Origin: Rhodosorus marinus
Taxonomy: Eukaryota > Rhodophyta > Stylonematophyceae > Stylonematales > Stylonemataceae
Direction: 5' to 3'
Assembly: GCA_029953675.1 (NCBI GenBank)
Contig: JAMWBK010000006.1
Coordinates: forward strand, 1,984,001 to 2,048,000
DNA: 64,000 nucleotides
Below the pieces are notes generated by a model. It was not told the origin of the DNA and did not search any database. It was given only the letters and a program-made list of their open reading frames with translations. Shown in pieces: positions 13,447 to 24,363 of this stretch. Within the stretch, counting starts at the first letter, position 1. Every line of letters starts with the position of its first letter. The position numbers and the translations under genes were made by a program.

Positions 13447-15434
13447 TTATGTAATCACAGTTGGCTTCTCACGTCCGGTGAAACCTTTCAGGTTTGATAC
13501 TTGAAGAGCCAAGTCGATGTACTCCTTCAGAGCAACTTGGGCATCAAGCAGCTGCTTTTCGGGATCGCTCTCATACTTTTCAATGTACATGCGAATGGTT
13601 GCACCGGAGGAACCAGTTCCAGAAAGCCTGAAGATGATTCTCGAGCTGTCCTCGAAGGCGAACATGAGTCCTTGTTTTTGAGCTACCGACCCATCAATGG
13701 GGTCCGTGTAGGAAAAGTTCGTCGCTGTGGTCAACTGCAGACGCGCGGTAACAACGAAGCCATGCGTCAGCAAGAGATCCATTGGAAAAAGGAAGCAACA
13801 AAAATTTACCCTCTTGCTTACCTTGACGCCAAAGTTATCGAGCTTCATCAACCCGTCAACCGCGTTCTTGTTCAGTCCGTCCTGAACCTCCGCCAGGTGA
13901 CCCATCATCTTCGCGGCGGCATCGGTCTCCACTCCTTCGTAGTCATACCTACTGAAGAAGTTTCGGCCGTACGTGGCCCAATGGTCCTTGACAATGCTCT
14001 CAACACTGACTAGCGGAGCAGATGCATCAGCATTCTTGACGGCAAGAATCTGCAGCCAGCAAAGAATAGCGAAAAGCCCATCCTTCTCCCTCACGTGATC
14101 TGCTCCAGTTCCGAAACTCTCCTCTCCGCAGATCTGCGCCCTTCCAGCATCAAGCAAATTTCCAAAGTACTTCCACCCAGTTGGAGTTTCGAAGCACTCC
14201 AGACCAAGCTTTTCTGCTACCTTATCAACTGCTCCTGCCGTCGGCATCGATCTTGCGGCTCCAGTTATCCTCCCCTTGAAGTAGGGAATACACTCCGACG
14301 CAAGAGAGACAATGACAGCCAGCGAGTCGTTCGGAGTGACAAAGAATCCCTTTCCAAGAATCATGTTCCGATCTCCGTCACCATCAGAGGCAGCCCCCAT
14401 GTCTGGGGCCGAGTCGTTTTGCGCTGGATCACACTTCTTAACAAGTTCTGCTGCATAAGTCAGGTTCGGGTCTGGATGGCCCCCTCCGAAGTCCTCAAGA
14501 CACGTACCTCTCATAACACTGTTTTCCGGGGCCCCCAGAATCTCGATGAAGAGCTTCCTTGCGTACGGGCCAGTCACTGCGTTCATTGCGTCAAAGAGAA
14601 AAGTGAAGTCCTCTCTGGCAAAAAGCTTTTGAATGGATTCAAAGTCAAACATGGTCTTCAAAAGCTCAAAGTAGTCCTGTGTTGAGTCAATAACCTCCAC
14701 TTCAAACTCTTTCGGCCCAGAGAACTTGCTGACTCCGATTTTGTCAATGTCGAACATGCTCACGCAGTCAGTAGTTGAGTCAGTCTCGCTAGCTGACGCC
14801 ATCTTCAGCTCGGAAATTTGGAGAGTCTGCTCAAGGATCTTCTCAGTTACTGATTCTGGGGCTGGTCCGCCGTTGGACACGTTATACTTGATCCCGAAAT
14901 CCTCCTCGGGTCCAGCCGGGTTGTGGCTTGCAGTCAAAATGATTCCACCTGGTATCCATCACCCGGGATTAGCGAACGTGGGGTATCGATCTTTGAAGGA
15001 AAACTACAGGCTACTCACCGTATAGACCTCGTTTCCGGATGACGGCCGACAAGCCAGGGGTACACATGATGCCACTCTGTCCAATGATCACCTTGGCAAC
15101 ACCGTTACCAGCTGCAAGTCGCAAAATAATTTGGATCGCCTCCTTGTTGAAATATCTCCCATCACCGCCCAGAGCAATCGTCTTCCCTATAGCATAAAAG
15201 AGCAGAGTTCCCACTAGATGTCAGTTCCGTAACAAAACCAGCATGCCAAAACCAAAACCATGCAACGAGCATCTCCAAACCTTCCAGATCATCCAGAGAA
15301 TTGAACAAGCTCTGAACCCAATTGGCAAGATAGTTCTCCGACGTGAACAGCTTGGTCTTCTTCCTAAGACCAGAGGTACCAGTCTTCTGGCCCTCGATCG
15401 GTTTCGTCTCCACACTCTTCACAACAAACGACAT
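13447..15434 (-). CDS. PGM: phosphoglucomutase (alpha-D-phosphohexomutase family)
   Basis: Interconverts glucose 1-phosphate and glucose 6-phosphate, linking storage glucan, glycolysis and sugar-nucleotide synthesis. Four exons: 15434-15281, 15186-15019, 14948-13822 and 13734-13447, in total 578 aa. All active-site loops are present: phosphoserine loop LTASHNPAG (S115), metal-binding DGDGDRNMI, sugar-binding CGEESFGTG and phosphate-binding RLSGTGSSG. The C-terminus GREKPTVIT is the classic PGM1 ending. There is no obvious plastid transit peptide, so it is probably cytosolic. Intron 1 has donor GTTTGG. The last intron (87 nt) is a multiple of three without a stop, so retention would add 29 residues. 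Confidence is high. Confidence 0.95.
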
Positions 15435-16717
15435 ATTTGATACGTTGCTGCAACTATAATCCTCAATACAAACAGGATTCTTCAACCTTCCCTTCCCCTC
15501 CCTTCCCCCCTCCCACCCTCCCACCCTCCCCGTTCAAGATTCCCAACCCAGTATATGAACTTCCGCAAACTCGAATCCCTTCATACTTCCCCACTCAGCC
15601 CAAACCCCAAAACTTTCAAATTGAAAAATAAAATTCCCATCATCAAAATCTCAGCTGCCAAACTCCTTTAGATTCACAGGTTTCCTTTGTCCCAATAGAA
15701 AAATCCAATTTTCACGTCTGTTCGTCAACTGTTACCTACCCATATATTTTCAAAAAAAAGGAACAACGGACCGTACACGAGAGGCCATTTCGACCACCCC
15801 TTAGTTAACTCCAACAAGTCTTCTTATAATTAAAATAATTACACATATTTCAGCGAAGGTAGATACTCTATTTGAGGGGTGGGATAGATCGTCCTGTGAA
15901 TCCGATGCGGTCGATGTTGGATTTTTGTTTTATTCATATTGTGGAAGAAATTTGGGCCAACGTCGTCCGTTAGAATTATTTTGATTGAACAGATTTTTTT
16001 GATTGACTGAGTAGAGCGTATGGTTCTGGTTGGATGGGTATGGAAGGGGACTGGATAGGTGGGAATGGGTCGGCCTGTGGGGTTGTAAAAGCCTCGAGTC
16101 GTCGGAGCTATAGTGTCTCGTAAAGTAGAGGAGCGTTTGTAATCATAGAGGAAAAATGCTCAGCTCCCAGCAGTAGGGGCTGGAGTGTATTCGAATGATC
16201 GTGGATGGTAGTCCTATGGCGTTTGGAAGAGCGCCACCTACGATGTGGGTCAAAGAACGGCAATGATGAATCTACTTACTCCGACAAACTGCTAGCTCTC
16301 CTTTTGCGTTGATCGTACAGTTTCGAAGAGCATAGGCGTAGTCTCTCCTCGTGGGCCTCTAGTTCTGAAGCGGTAGGGTTGGTTGTCCGCGATGATGTTC
16401 TTTACACTCTCTCAGCAGTGCCGCGACCAGCTGATTGCCGAGCCAAACTGGGCTCTTCCCCTATGCGGATGGGAGAGGGCAGTTGGGTGTTCTTGCGTGT
16501 TCAGTGAACCCAGCACCACCTCCCCCACCCGGCCCCTATTGAAATCCTCCACATCGGAAGAGAAGACTGATCCAGCCCACCACAGACGTCCGAATAGATG
16601 TTGTCGCCTAACTTTGGGGCCTGTCTGCCATCTCTGGTAGAATAATAGAGTTCATTGAGCGTGGAATCTCATCCTCCGATCGAGAGTCGATCAATAAGAT
16701 TCTAGTCCACCGGGATT
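15435..16717. other. intergenic region; polypurine tract upstream of PGM
   Basis: A run of C and T on the + strand at 15484-15535 (cccttcccctccc...) is G-rich on the PGM coding strand and lies 50-100 nt upstream of its ATG. The rest is AT-rich (15600-15860) or without coding signal. No gene is supported. Confidence 0.5.
15484..15535 (-). promoter_or_regulatory. G-rich tract upstream of PGM
   Basis: On the coding (minus) strand this reads as repeated gggaggg/ggtggga runs 50-100 nt upstream of the ATG. Comparable tracts precede TRAP-gamma, VPS26, GDI, the LisH gene and CK2 beta. Probably a core-promoter or leader element; inference from position only. Confidence 0.4.
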
Positions 16718-17053
16718 CTACTCCCATATACGCACGACCACGCAATTTGCAGTTTCTTCTCCTACACCGCGCTGTACTGTCACCTCCAATCTAAGTTTTC
16801 CAAGGACCGCATTCTGCCAGGGACCAGAAAACCCCTCTACCAGGACGCTGGCGTCCCTCCTAGCGCACCCTAAAAAACCCTCACAGGCCGGTCCATTTGG
16901 GCAGCTGCAGTCCGCACGCGCCCGAACCGATACTACTTGCCAAGGACGCACCAAAGCCCGAATCGGACTACGCTCATTCTTTCCAACGTCTAACCTAACA
17001 GTATCCTCAGAAAGTATATCATTCCCTGTCTTCAGCATTACAACATGGGCCAA
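16718..17053 (-). CDS. hypothetical protein, 111 aa
   Basis: Open frame starting MAHVVMLKTGNDILSEDTV and ending NCVVVRIWE, with codon and residue composition like the neighbouring real genes (few rare residues, alternating hydrophobic pattern in the C-terminal third). A four-cysteine stretch (CSCPNGPACEGFLGC) at about residues 49-63 could bind metal. No family recognised. It could be an exon of a larger gene or a chance frame. It is divergent from GDI (start 17438), so the two would share the 17054-17437 promoter region. Confidence 0.35.
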   Translation of the reverse strand: MAHVVMLKTGNDILSEDTVRLDVGKNERSPIRALVRPWQVVSVRARADCSCPNGPACEGFLGCARRDASVLVEGFSGPWQNAVLGKLRLEVTVQRGVGEETANCVVVRIWE

Positions 17054-17437
17054 AGCTTCAGTATCTTCTAAGCAAATCGACGACTCAACAGATTTTTTCT
17101 ACGCAGCATTTCAAAACCAATATAATTTCTTCGAATTTATTGAATTCAGAAGGTTTCATGAGAAGATCGTGTAGTTTTTCCTGCGCATCTGCTATGTATG
17201 GCTTACTTGTGTACGAGATTGGAAATGGGTTTGGGGAGGGAGGTGGCAGATGGATGATGTCGATGAAGTAGAACGGATTTCGTAGTGCCGTAGAAGGAGT
17301 GGAAACGGTCAGGGATCTTTTGCAAGATTTTGTTTGCAGGGGAAAGCAGTTTGAGTGTTTTTTGTTGCTTAGTTTGGGTTGAGAAAGTAATCTTATTGAG
17401 TTCTGGGGGGGGAGGGGCTGGTTGGGGGGTTTTCAAG

Positions 17438-19614
17438 ATGATGGAAGAGGATGAGATTGTGGACGGAGGGGATTTGGGAGCGGATGGGGCTGTTGGGGAC
17501 AATTCGAATGCTATGGATGAGCTTACCGAGACAATGAAGAAGGTTAATGTGAATGGAGTTCCGTATGAACCGCTTGCTGATGGTGAATACGATGCGATTG
17601 TCTTGGGAACTGGACTGACAGAATGTGTCATTTCCGGGATCTTGTCCGTGGCCGGTTTGAAGGTTCGTAGATGTGCGTCTTGTCTTTGATTTGTTCAGGC
17701 AGTGGACTTGATGATGCTTGCTTAGAAGGGGGGTTCCGCGCGAACGGGAAAAACTTGGGTTACCACTGCATAGGGATGGAACCAGCCTCGCGTTGCTTGT
17801 CGTTTACAAAAGGTACCTCCCAAATTTGACTAGGTTTTACACGCGGATAAAAATGAATATTACGGAGGCCAATCAGCATCAGTGAGTTTAGAGCAATTGT
17901 TCGACAAGTTTAAGGAGTCAAAGGTGGAGCTGCCGAAGGACGTCTATGGAAGCTCGAGAGACTACAACATCGACTTGATTCCGAAGTTCATCATCGGAAA
18001 TGGCGACTTAGTTCGGCTCTTACTTCATTGTGACGTTGCGAAGTACTTGGAATTCAGAGTTGTCGAGGGTTCGTTCGTTTACAGCGGCTCCAGACCCCAC
18101 AAGGTAACACAACACGTGCTTAACTTTCTGGCCTAAAACAAAATCTGTTAACTGGCCTTATGGATCTTTGACAGGTCCCTGTTACTGCGCGAGAGGCGAT
18201 GACATCTGGTCTTCTAGGACTGTGGGAGAAAAACAGATGTAGGCAGTTCTTCAGCTATGTGAACGGCTACAATCCAGACGATCCGGAGGCACATGAGAAG
18301 AAGGACTTGAAGAAAATGACGATGCGGGAGTTGTTCAAATACTACGCACTACAGGCTGAAACAATAGAGTTTGTCGGTAAGAGCAGGTCACAAGCTATAG
18401 CGTGCCAACAGGCGAAGCTGGAGTTTGTTGATACGATGTGCTTTTACTCATCTTTGTCGCAGGTCACGCTTTGGCTTTGTACACTGATGATACTTACTTG
18501 GACAAGCCTGCGGAAGTCACTGTAAAAAAGATCCAGCTATACGCAAACAGCCTGCTGCGCTTCACGAAGAGCCCATATCTGTATCCTTTGTACGGTCTAG
18601 GTGAACTCCCTCAGGCGTTTGCTCGACTGAGTGCAGTCCATGGAGGTGAGCAGTGTAAAACGAGCGCAGAAACAGTGTTTGGTCGAACATACGTTTGTGA
18701 CCTCGTCTATGACTTCGTTTTGCTTAGGAACATTCATGCTAAATACGCCAATTGACGAGATTCTGTACAACGGAAGTGAACAAGCGATTGGGATAAAATC
18801 AGATGGCAAGGTTGCGACTTGCAAATATATTGTCGCCGCGCCTGAGTACTTTAGAGAGAAATCGATGCCCGTTGCAAAGGTAGCTATCTGAAAATGACTG
18901 CTGAGAGAAGCTTTTGAAGTCGAAGTCGGAGGGCCGACAAATTCACTGCAACAATCTTCTTATCGTGTGCAGGTCGTACGGTGCTATTGTATCCTGGCCG
19001 AACCACCACCGCATACTCGAGAATCTGGATCCTGTCAGATCGTCATCCCTGCAGCGCAGGCTAAGCGCCAGACTGACATCTATGTCCTTGTCCTCTCAGC
19101 GGACCACAAGGTTACTCCGGGAGGGCGCTATGTGGCGCTTGTGTCAACAACTGTGGAAACTGACAATCCCGCCGTAGAAATTCAGTTCGGCCTCAATCTC
19201 CTTGGTCATATCATTGATAAGGTGGTTACTGTTGATGACGTCCTGGCCCCAAGATCCAGCGGAAACGGTAAGCAAGTCCCGAGCAGGTCATCGATATCTG
19301 TCTGCTGATACAATCGGGTGACTTTGACATGGTGGATGAATCAGATGATAAGGTTTTCCTCTCGAGGGGCTATGACGCAACAACTCACTTCCAGACGACA
19401 AGCGCTGATGTATTCGATCTTTATAAACGGGTGAGTTTCGGAGCGCGCGGGGGAAAACCCCGCCGGTTCATAATCGCTCGCGACTTGGTGACAATTTTGG
19501 GACTCGGTTCTCCGCAATGGTGGTTTCTTACTTACTACTTTTCCGTTTCGCTTCTTTAAGATCTTTGGTCAAAACTTGGAGATCCAGACGAAGAACGCAT
19601 CAACAGAGGAATGA
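17438..19614 (+). CDS. GDI: Rab GDP-dissociation inhibitor (GDI)
   Basis: Extracts prenylated GDP-bound Rab GTPases from membranes and recycles them. Eight exons: 17438-17662, 17834-18103, 18175-18376, 18463-18645, 18728-18879, 18973-19267, 19345-19430 and 19561-19614, giving 488 aa with consistent phases. Landmarks are the dinucleotide-fold start [87 protein letters not shown], and [13 protein letters not shown] near the end. An acidic extension of about 45 residues precedes the family N-terminus. The first exon ends with the rare donor GTTCGT. A G-rich run (ttctggggggggaggggctgg) lies about 20-40 nt upstream of the ATG. It is separated from REP proteins by its length and by the C-terminal motif. 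Confidence is high. Confidence 0.93.
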
Positions 19615-20298
19615 CCTGGTTAGAGCAGTTGAGGATGCAATGTGTGCTGCGATGTGAGTGGCGATTTCACTCTTATGTTCGTGACAACGAGAAAAAGGTT
19701 GTACATGTTCTGGCGGTCTGAAATCCGGTTCGCTTGGTACACGTGGTGTGGGCTGCGTACTTGGTTCATCCCCGAAGCGACTGGACGGATTGAGCGTGTC
19801 GAGTCCTTAGACGGCTTTTGGGACAGGCTGACCACGGAACTCCGAGATCGCTCATTCCATTTACAACAAGTAAAATCCAGCGCTTAGAGCAGGACTATAA
19901 CAGACGCATACTGTTCAGCCTCCAAGGTGGATTGTAACGCGTCCCCCTTTAGACAACTGTGCTCGACCCGCGCAGCTGTTGAAAGTGGCTAGCAGTCGAC
20001 GAGCTGACCAAAAACAGAGTCATTGAGAAATCCCTCTAGACGCAGGTATAGGAGCCTTACGTCGAGGTCGTGGCTTGCCCTCTTCCTGCTCGTGTGACAC
20101 GATACTTGTTTCATGAACTCGGACCTCAACACTCCTCATGCAGGAAACCAGCCTGCCTTCGGACGATTTTTTCTGCACACTCTCATCGTTCGTCATACAC
20201 AGCTTCGTCCAAGTAACGTCTTCATGTCAACCACCCCCCAAGAACGCCCGCGATATCTTTGCACCCCAGTTTCTGAAACTTCAACACGTCAGATACTA
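19615..20298. other. downstream flank of GDI
   Basis: Contains a frame at 19642-19887 with residues WYTWCGLRTWFIPEATGRIE that looks partly coding but has no family resemblance. The rest shows no signal. Confidence 0.3.
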
Positions 20299-20470
20299 GA
20301 ATTGGGAGTAACCTTGATTGTAGCATTGGTTGTAACATTGGTTGTAACATTGGTTGTAACATTGGTTGTAACATTGGTTGTAACATTGGTTGTAACGTTG
20401 ATTGTAACATTGGTTGTAACATTGGTTGTCCCACATTGGTTGTAACATTGATTGTAACATTGGGTGTGAG
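20299..20470 (+). repeat. 12-bp minisatellite, left block (ttggttgtaaca)
   Basis: About 14 tandem copies of ttggttgtaaca with few substitutions (one gttgatt, one interrupted by cccaca). All three frames are open on both strands because the unit is 12 bp, giving spurious Val/Thr/Leu and Asn/Thr/Val proteins. The same unit in the same orientation resumes at 22063. Confidence 0.9.
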
Positions 20471-20477
20471 ACATTGG

Positions 20478-22060
20478 TAAGGTGGTGATAGGGCATGCCT
20501 CTGCGGTTATATGGCCGGACCTGTCTGCCCTATGCATATTACGATACTAATTTCAACGGTTTTGCCCTAAAATATGCCCTATTTGCTGGTCAAATCGTCG
20601 ATTCCAACTCGTCCGCTCAACTTTTGATGCCCTATAGCAAGCCCGATGCAAGCCCTATGCAAGCCATATGGCCCTATGCCAAGGTGTTCTTATGTACGAA
20701 CTCTAGGAGCAGATGAGAAGATGTGAAATCGACGGGATAGGGTGCGAGCTCGTAAAATCGCTTCTGCTGGATGGTTAAGGGAGTAAGAACGCTGAATATG
20801 GTCGAACAAGGGTGCTATGGCGGAGGTGTGGTTGCAGTACATCCGTCTGCGGTTTCGAATCTGACGTTTTAGCTACTGTTGTATCATGCACCCCTTGATC
20901 AAGCGAAGAGCTCTTCGTGTTTAGAGAGCTGAGATCTTCTGTGCCTGTTGAACGCGTTCATCGTTGCAGTCGGTGGTAACCAGGAGAGTTGTGGTCGAGA
21001 GCTTCCGCGAAGAAGCTGGCTGCGGCTTCTTTTTCTTGGGGTGTTTATGTTTGGTTTGTGGCTTAGCGCACCCCAGGAGAGTTGATGTCGGGAGCTTCCC
21101 CGGAGAAGCTGGCTGCGGCACCTTTTTCTTGGCGTGTTAATGTTTGGTTCGTGGCTTACCGCACCCGTTTACCACGCGTTGAGACCTATTTTTTCACTGC
21201 TCTTCTACTCTCCCGTTTTGTCTTGGTTTTCATGCTCTCGGGCTTGTTGTCTGAATATGCAATGATGAGGTTGTACTACTAGAAGTAGGTTTTTTTTAAG
21301 TGAACATTGACTTTCACCTGCAGTTCTTTGATTCCCCGAATGATTTCAGGGCCTTTCCGATCTCCACATTGCTTCCTTTGGCCTGTGCAAAACTTTCAGA
21401 AGCGGATGCGGAAGGAGTGCTGAGTATCTCTTCGCTTTCTCCCAGCTTGGCTTTCTCCTCTAAGATCGTGTCCGAGATCAGGATCAAGATGTGCTGAAGT
21501 ATCGAACTCATCAACATCTGGTACAGAATTTGTTTTCAAGTCTTCCTCTCATGCTTCTGTTCAGGGAGCTGGTGAAACCGTTGTTTACCCGGTTCGCATT
21601 GAATCTACCTCAAAAGTTGCATTCGTGTATGCAGTCGGATGTTCATCATCATCCGTTCATTCAGAGCCTAAGTACCCCGAGGAAAAGCGAGTGTTCCGTG
21701 AATTTCTGCTCAAACTTTTTCCTCGAAGCTTCCGGTCAGGTCGATCTCATAGACTATGAATGGTATTGTGAATTTTAATTTAATAATTCATTATAACGAT
21801 AGGGTGATGATTTTTCTTCATAATACGAATGTACTTCAGAATAGCCTATTTTATAAACAAAACATAACACAACCATAGGGCATGAATTAAAAATATATCT
21901 ACTAAATAGGGCAATGAAATAGCATTAAAATTGGCCTTATGGCCCTGTGAAAATGGTGCAGAATCGAGGGGTACCCCGAGTTTTTTTCATTATGCAGGTG
22001 GCCTATCGAAACCTACAAAGAGGTGGCCTTATGACCCTATGGCCCCATATTACCACCTTA
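20478..22060. mobile_element. candidate DNA element bounded by short inverted ends, inside the minisatellite
   Basis: The left boundary reads taaggtggtgatagggcat. The right boundary, on the opposite strand, reads ttaaggtggtaatatgggg, so the ends are inverted and near-identical over about 12-15 bp. Both sides are flanked by the same 12-bp minisatellite in direct orientation (acattgg just outside the left end, acactgg just outside the right). Sub-terminal regions are rich in ccctatg/catagg motifs on both sides. I see no transposase. The interior has a 93-bp tandem duplication (20980-21165). A non-autonomous transposon inserted into the array is the simplest reading, but this is inference. Confidence 0.45.
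20980..21165. repeat. 93-bp tandem duplication
   Basis: Two copies, 20980-21072 and 21073-21165, begin ccaggagagttg and share gagcttcc..gaagaagctggctgcgg, tttttcttgg.gtgtt and atgtttggtt.gtggctta. On the minus strand both copies encode a KKKKPQPAS..KL-type basic peptide. It lies inside the candidate element. Confidence 0.75.
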
Positions 22061-22062
22061 AC

Positions 22063-22358
22063 ACTGGTTGTAATATTGGTTGTAACATTGATTGTGTAAC
22101 ATTGGTTGTAGCATTGGTTTGTAAACATTGGACGTAGCATTGGTTGTAACATTGGTTGTAACAGTGGTTGTAACATTGGTTGTAGCATTGGTTGTAACGT
22201 TGGTTGTAACATTGGTTTGACATTGGTTGTAACATTGGTTGTAACATTGATTGTAACTCTGGTTGTAACATTGGCAGCAACATTGGTCGTAACATTGGAT
22301 GATGTACCATTGGTCTTAACATTGGTTATAATATTTGGTTTTAACATTGGTTGAAACA
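22063..22358 (+). repeat. 12-bp minisatellite, right block (ttggttgtaaca)
   Basis: About 24 more degenerate copies of the unit seen at 20299-20470, with scattered insertions and substitutions (ttggtttgtaaac, ttggatgatgtacc). Degeneracy is greater than in the left block. It ends about 85 nt before the CIAO1 start codon, so copy number could affect that promoter. Confidence 0.85.
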
Positions 22359-22443
22359 CATGTCACCGGGTTGCGGTCGAAGGCTTGATTGAGGAGTGTG
22401 GCATTAAGAAGATGACAGTAATGGTTTACCAAGTTTGTTCTGG

Positions 22444-23788
22444 ATGAAACTACAACGCCAATCTATGATTGAGAAGGCTCACCACGGCTGCGTTTGGTGC
22501 GTAGCCTGGTCGCCATCTGGTGAGCTTCTCGGGAGCTGTGGGAATGATTGTGAAATTCATGTTTATGCGTTGAAGGAGGATGGGGAGCCTCTGGTTCCAG
22601 TGGTAAAAACGCGAGAGAATGCGTTTACTAGAACTATCCGGTCAATATCTTGGAGGGCCGATGGAAGGCACGACAAGATCCTCCCGGCTTTTTTTGAAAG
22701 CGCAGAAGGGGTTTTCGTTCCATGTCCTGACTTCTGTTTTGTCCGCGCTGTCGTTCACAATTTTGCAGGAGCATTGCAGCTGCCGGATTCGACGCGACGG
22801 CTTCGATTCTTAGCTTTAAAAACGATGAACTTGCGATTGTTGGTTTGCTTGACCTTCACGAGAGTGAGGTACAGATCAATCCGCCTGCCAGGAGTCCAGT
22901 GGAATAGACTGCAGATTGCCGGTCGCGGGCATACCTAACGGTAGTGTTTCGTTCGCCTCTTAAAGGTAAAGAGCGTATCCTACTCCCCTTCCGGAGCTCT
23001 TCTTGCCACATGCAGTCGCGACAAGGTTGTTTACATATGGGAGAGCGGCATGGACGACGATTTTGAATGCATTGCGGTTCTAAACGGTCACAAGCAAGAC
23101 GTGAAAGATGTCGTTTGGCATCCTACATCAGAACTTCTCGCTAGTGCTAGCTATGACGATTCTATCCGTCTATGGTACTGCCCGCTTTCCCCCAGCTCGG
23201 TTCAGAATTGACAACAGGGTCGTCCGCACTGACGTTGAGACTCGCCAAATGAAACCTGCAGGAAAGAGGACTATGATGAATGGTACTGCTGTGCCAAACT
23301 CTCAGGCCATACCTCCACCGTGTGGTCGTTAAGCTTTGACGAGACGGGAGATCGATTGGCCTCTGTGTCTGCAGACAGGCAGCTGATTGTCTGGCGGCAG
23401 TCCAGCAAGGAGGGCAAGCCCTTGGGGTCTGATCCTCAGTGGAGGGAGGTTTGGAAAACCGACGAGACCGAGCACAAGAGACCAATCTATTCTGTAAGGC
23501 TTGTTCACACACGATCGCTTGTCCAGAAATTCTTATCATCCGGTTCCACACGTTAAAACAACTCAGGTGGACTGGGTCGGTAGTCGTATTGCTACTGGCA
23601 GTGGTGATGATTGTATAAGGATATTCACGGAAACATCTAATGATACCTTTGAAATAACCAGCTGTCAACCAAAAGCCCACAGAGGAGACGTCAACTCTGT
23701 CGCCTGGCACCCACAGAAGGAGGGCTTGCTCGCATCAGCCGGTGACGATGGAGATATCAAGATTTGGAAGCTCGAGGAGGATGTATAA
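22444..23788 (+). CDS. CIAO1: cytosolic iron-sulfur assembly WD40 protein CIAO1
   Basis: Seven-bladed WD40 protein of the CIA targeting complex, which hands Fe-S clusters to cytosolic and nuclear apoproteins. Five exons: 22444-22667, 22769-22868, 22966-23174, 23262-23493 and 23567-23788, giving 328 aa, close to the usual length. Landmarks are [99 protein letters not shown] and [17 protein letters not shown]. The first exon appears to end at a GC donor (AG|GCACGA). No GT at the required phase preserves the propeller. Start MKLQRQS is chosen as the first ATG; MIEKAHH is seven residues later. Confidence is high for the family. Confidence 0.92.
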
Positions 23789-23931
23789 TTGTCGAAAAGT
23801 GCTTAGTGTTTTTATGCCACTCGTTAGAGTGATGGTAGATGCCCTCACAACTGGATCGCCTATCGACTTATTGCCGACTCGAACCCTTCGCTCGCGGACA
23901 ACCTTTGAAGTGGGAGCCCTGTTCCTAAGAA

Positions 23932-24250
23932 AGAATCCAGCACCGTCTACTGTTTGTGCGTGCTAGCCTATTGCACGTTCGTGGTGATTTTGCGCTGGGT
24001 GAGGATGCAAACATCGATAGTCGTGAACTAGCGGTGTTTAACAGCAGGTTGTGCTATTGCTATGGGTAGAATCGCAAGGAAGACCTAGAATCCAACACCG
24101 TCTACTGTTTGCAAGTGCTGCCTATTGCACGCTGGTGGTGATTTTGAGGTGATTTTGCTCTGGGTGAGGATGCAAACATCGATAGTCGACAATTAGAGGT
24201 GTTTAATAGCAGGTTGTGCTATTGCAGTGGGTAGAATCGCAAGGAAGACT
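23932..24250. repeat. tandem duplication of about 155 bp
   Basis: Unit 1 (23932-24084) and unit 2 (24087-24250) both run from agaatcca.caccgtctactgtttg to gggtagaatcgcaaggaagac. Unit 2 has an extra 11 bp from a local duplication of ggtgattttg. Identity is around 85-90 percent by eye. It is non-coding, just downstream of CIAO1 and upstream of the 3' end of the LisH gene. Confidence 0.85.
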
Positions 24251-24363
24251 TAATCACTGTATAAAATAAGAGTAGCTGCACAACCCAACATGAAAAAAAA
24301 AAGACTTCAACGCCTCCTCGAAGACGGGAAAGTAACCTCTTCAGGTACAGTACGTGATCATGG

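Noticed and set aside
20222-20537. Several open frames of repeated Leu/Gln/Pro/Met or Asn/Val/Thr residues
   Set aside because: They are all readings of the 12-bp minisatellite, which stays open in every frame because 12 is divisible by three.
20299-22358. CRISPR array
   Set aside because: Units are contiguous 12-mers without unique spacers, and the DNA is eukaryotic.
22003-22359. Open frame of repeated Thr-Asn-Val and Gln-Pro-Met-Leu units
   Set aside because: Same minisatellite, right block. No independent coding evidence.
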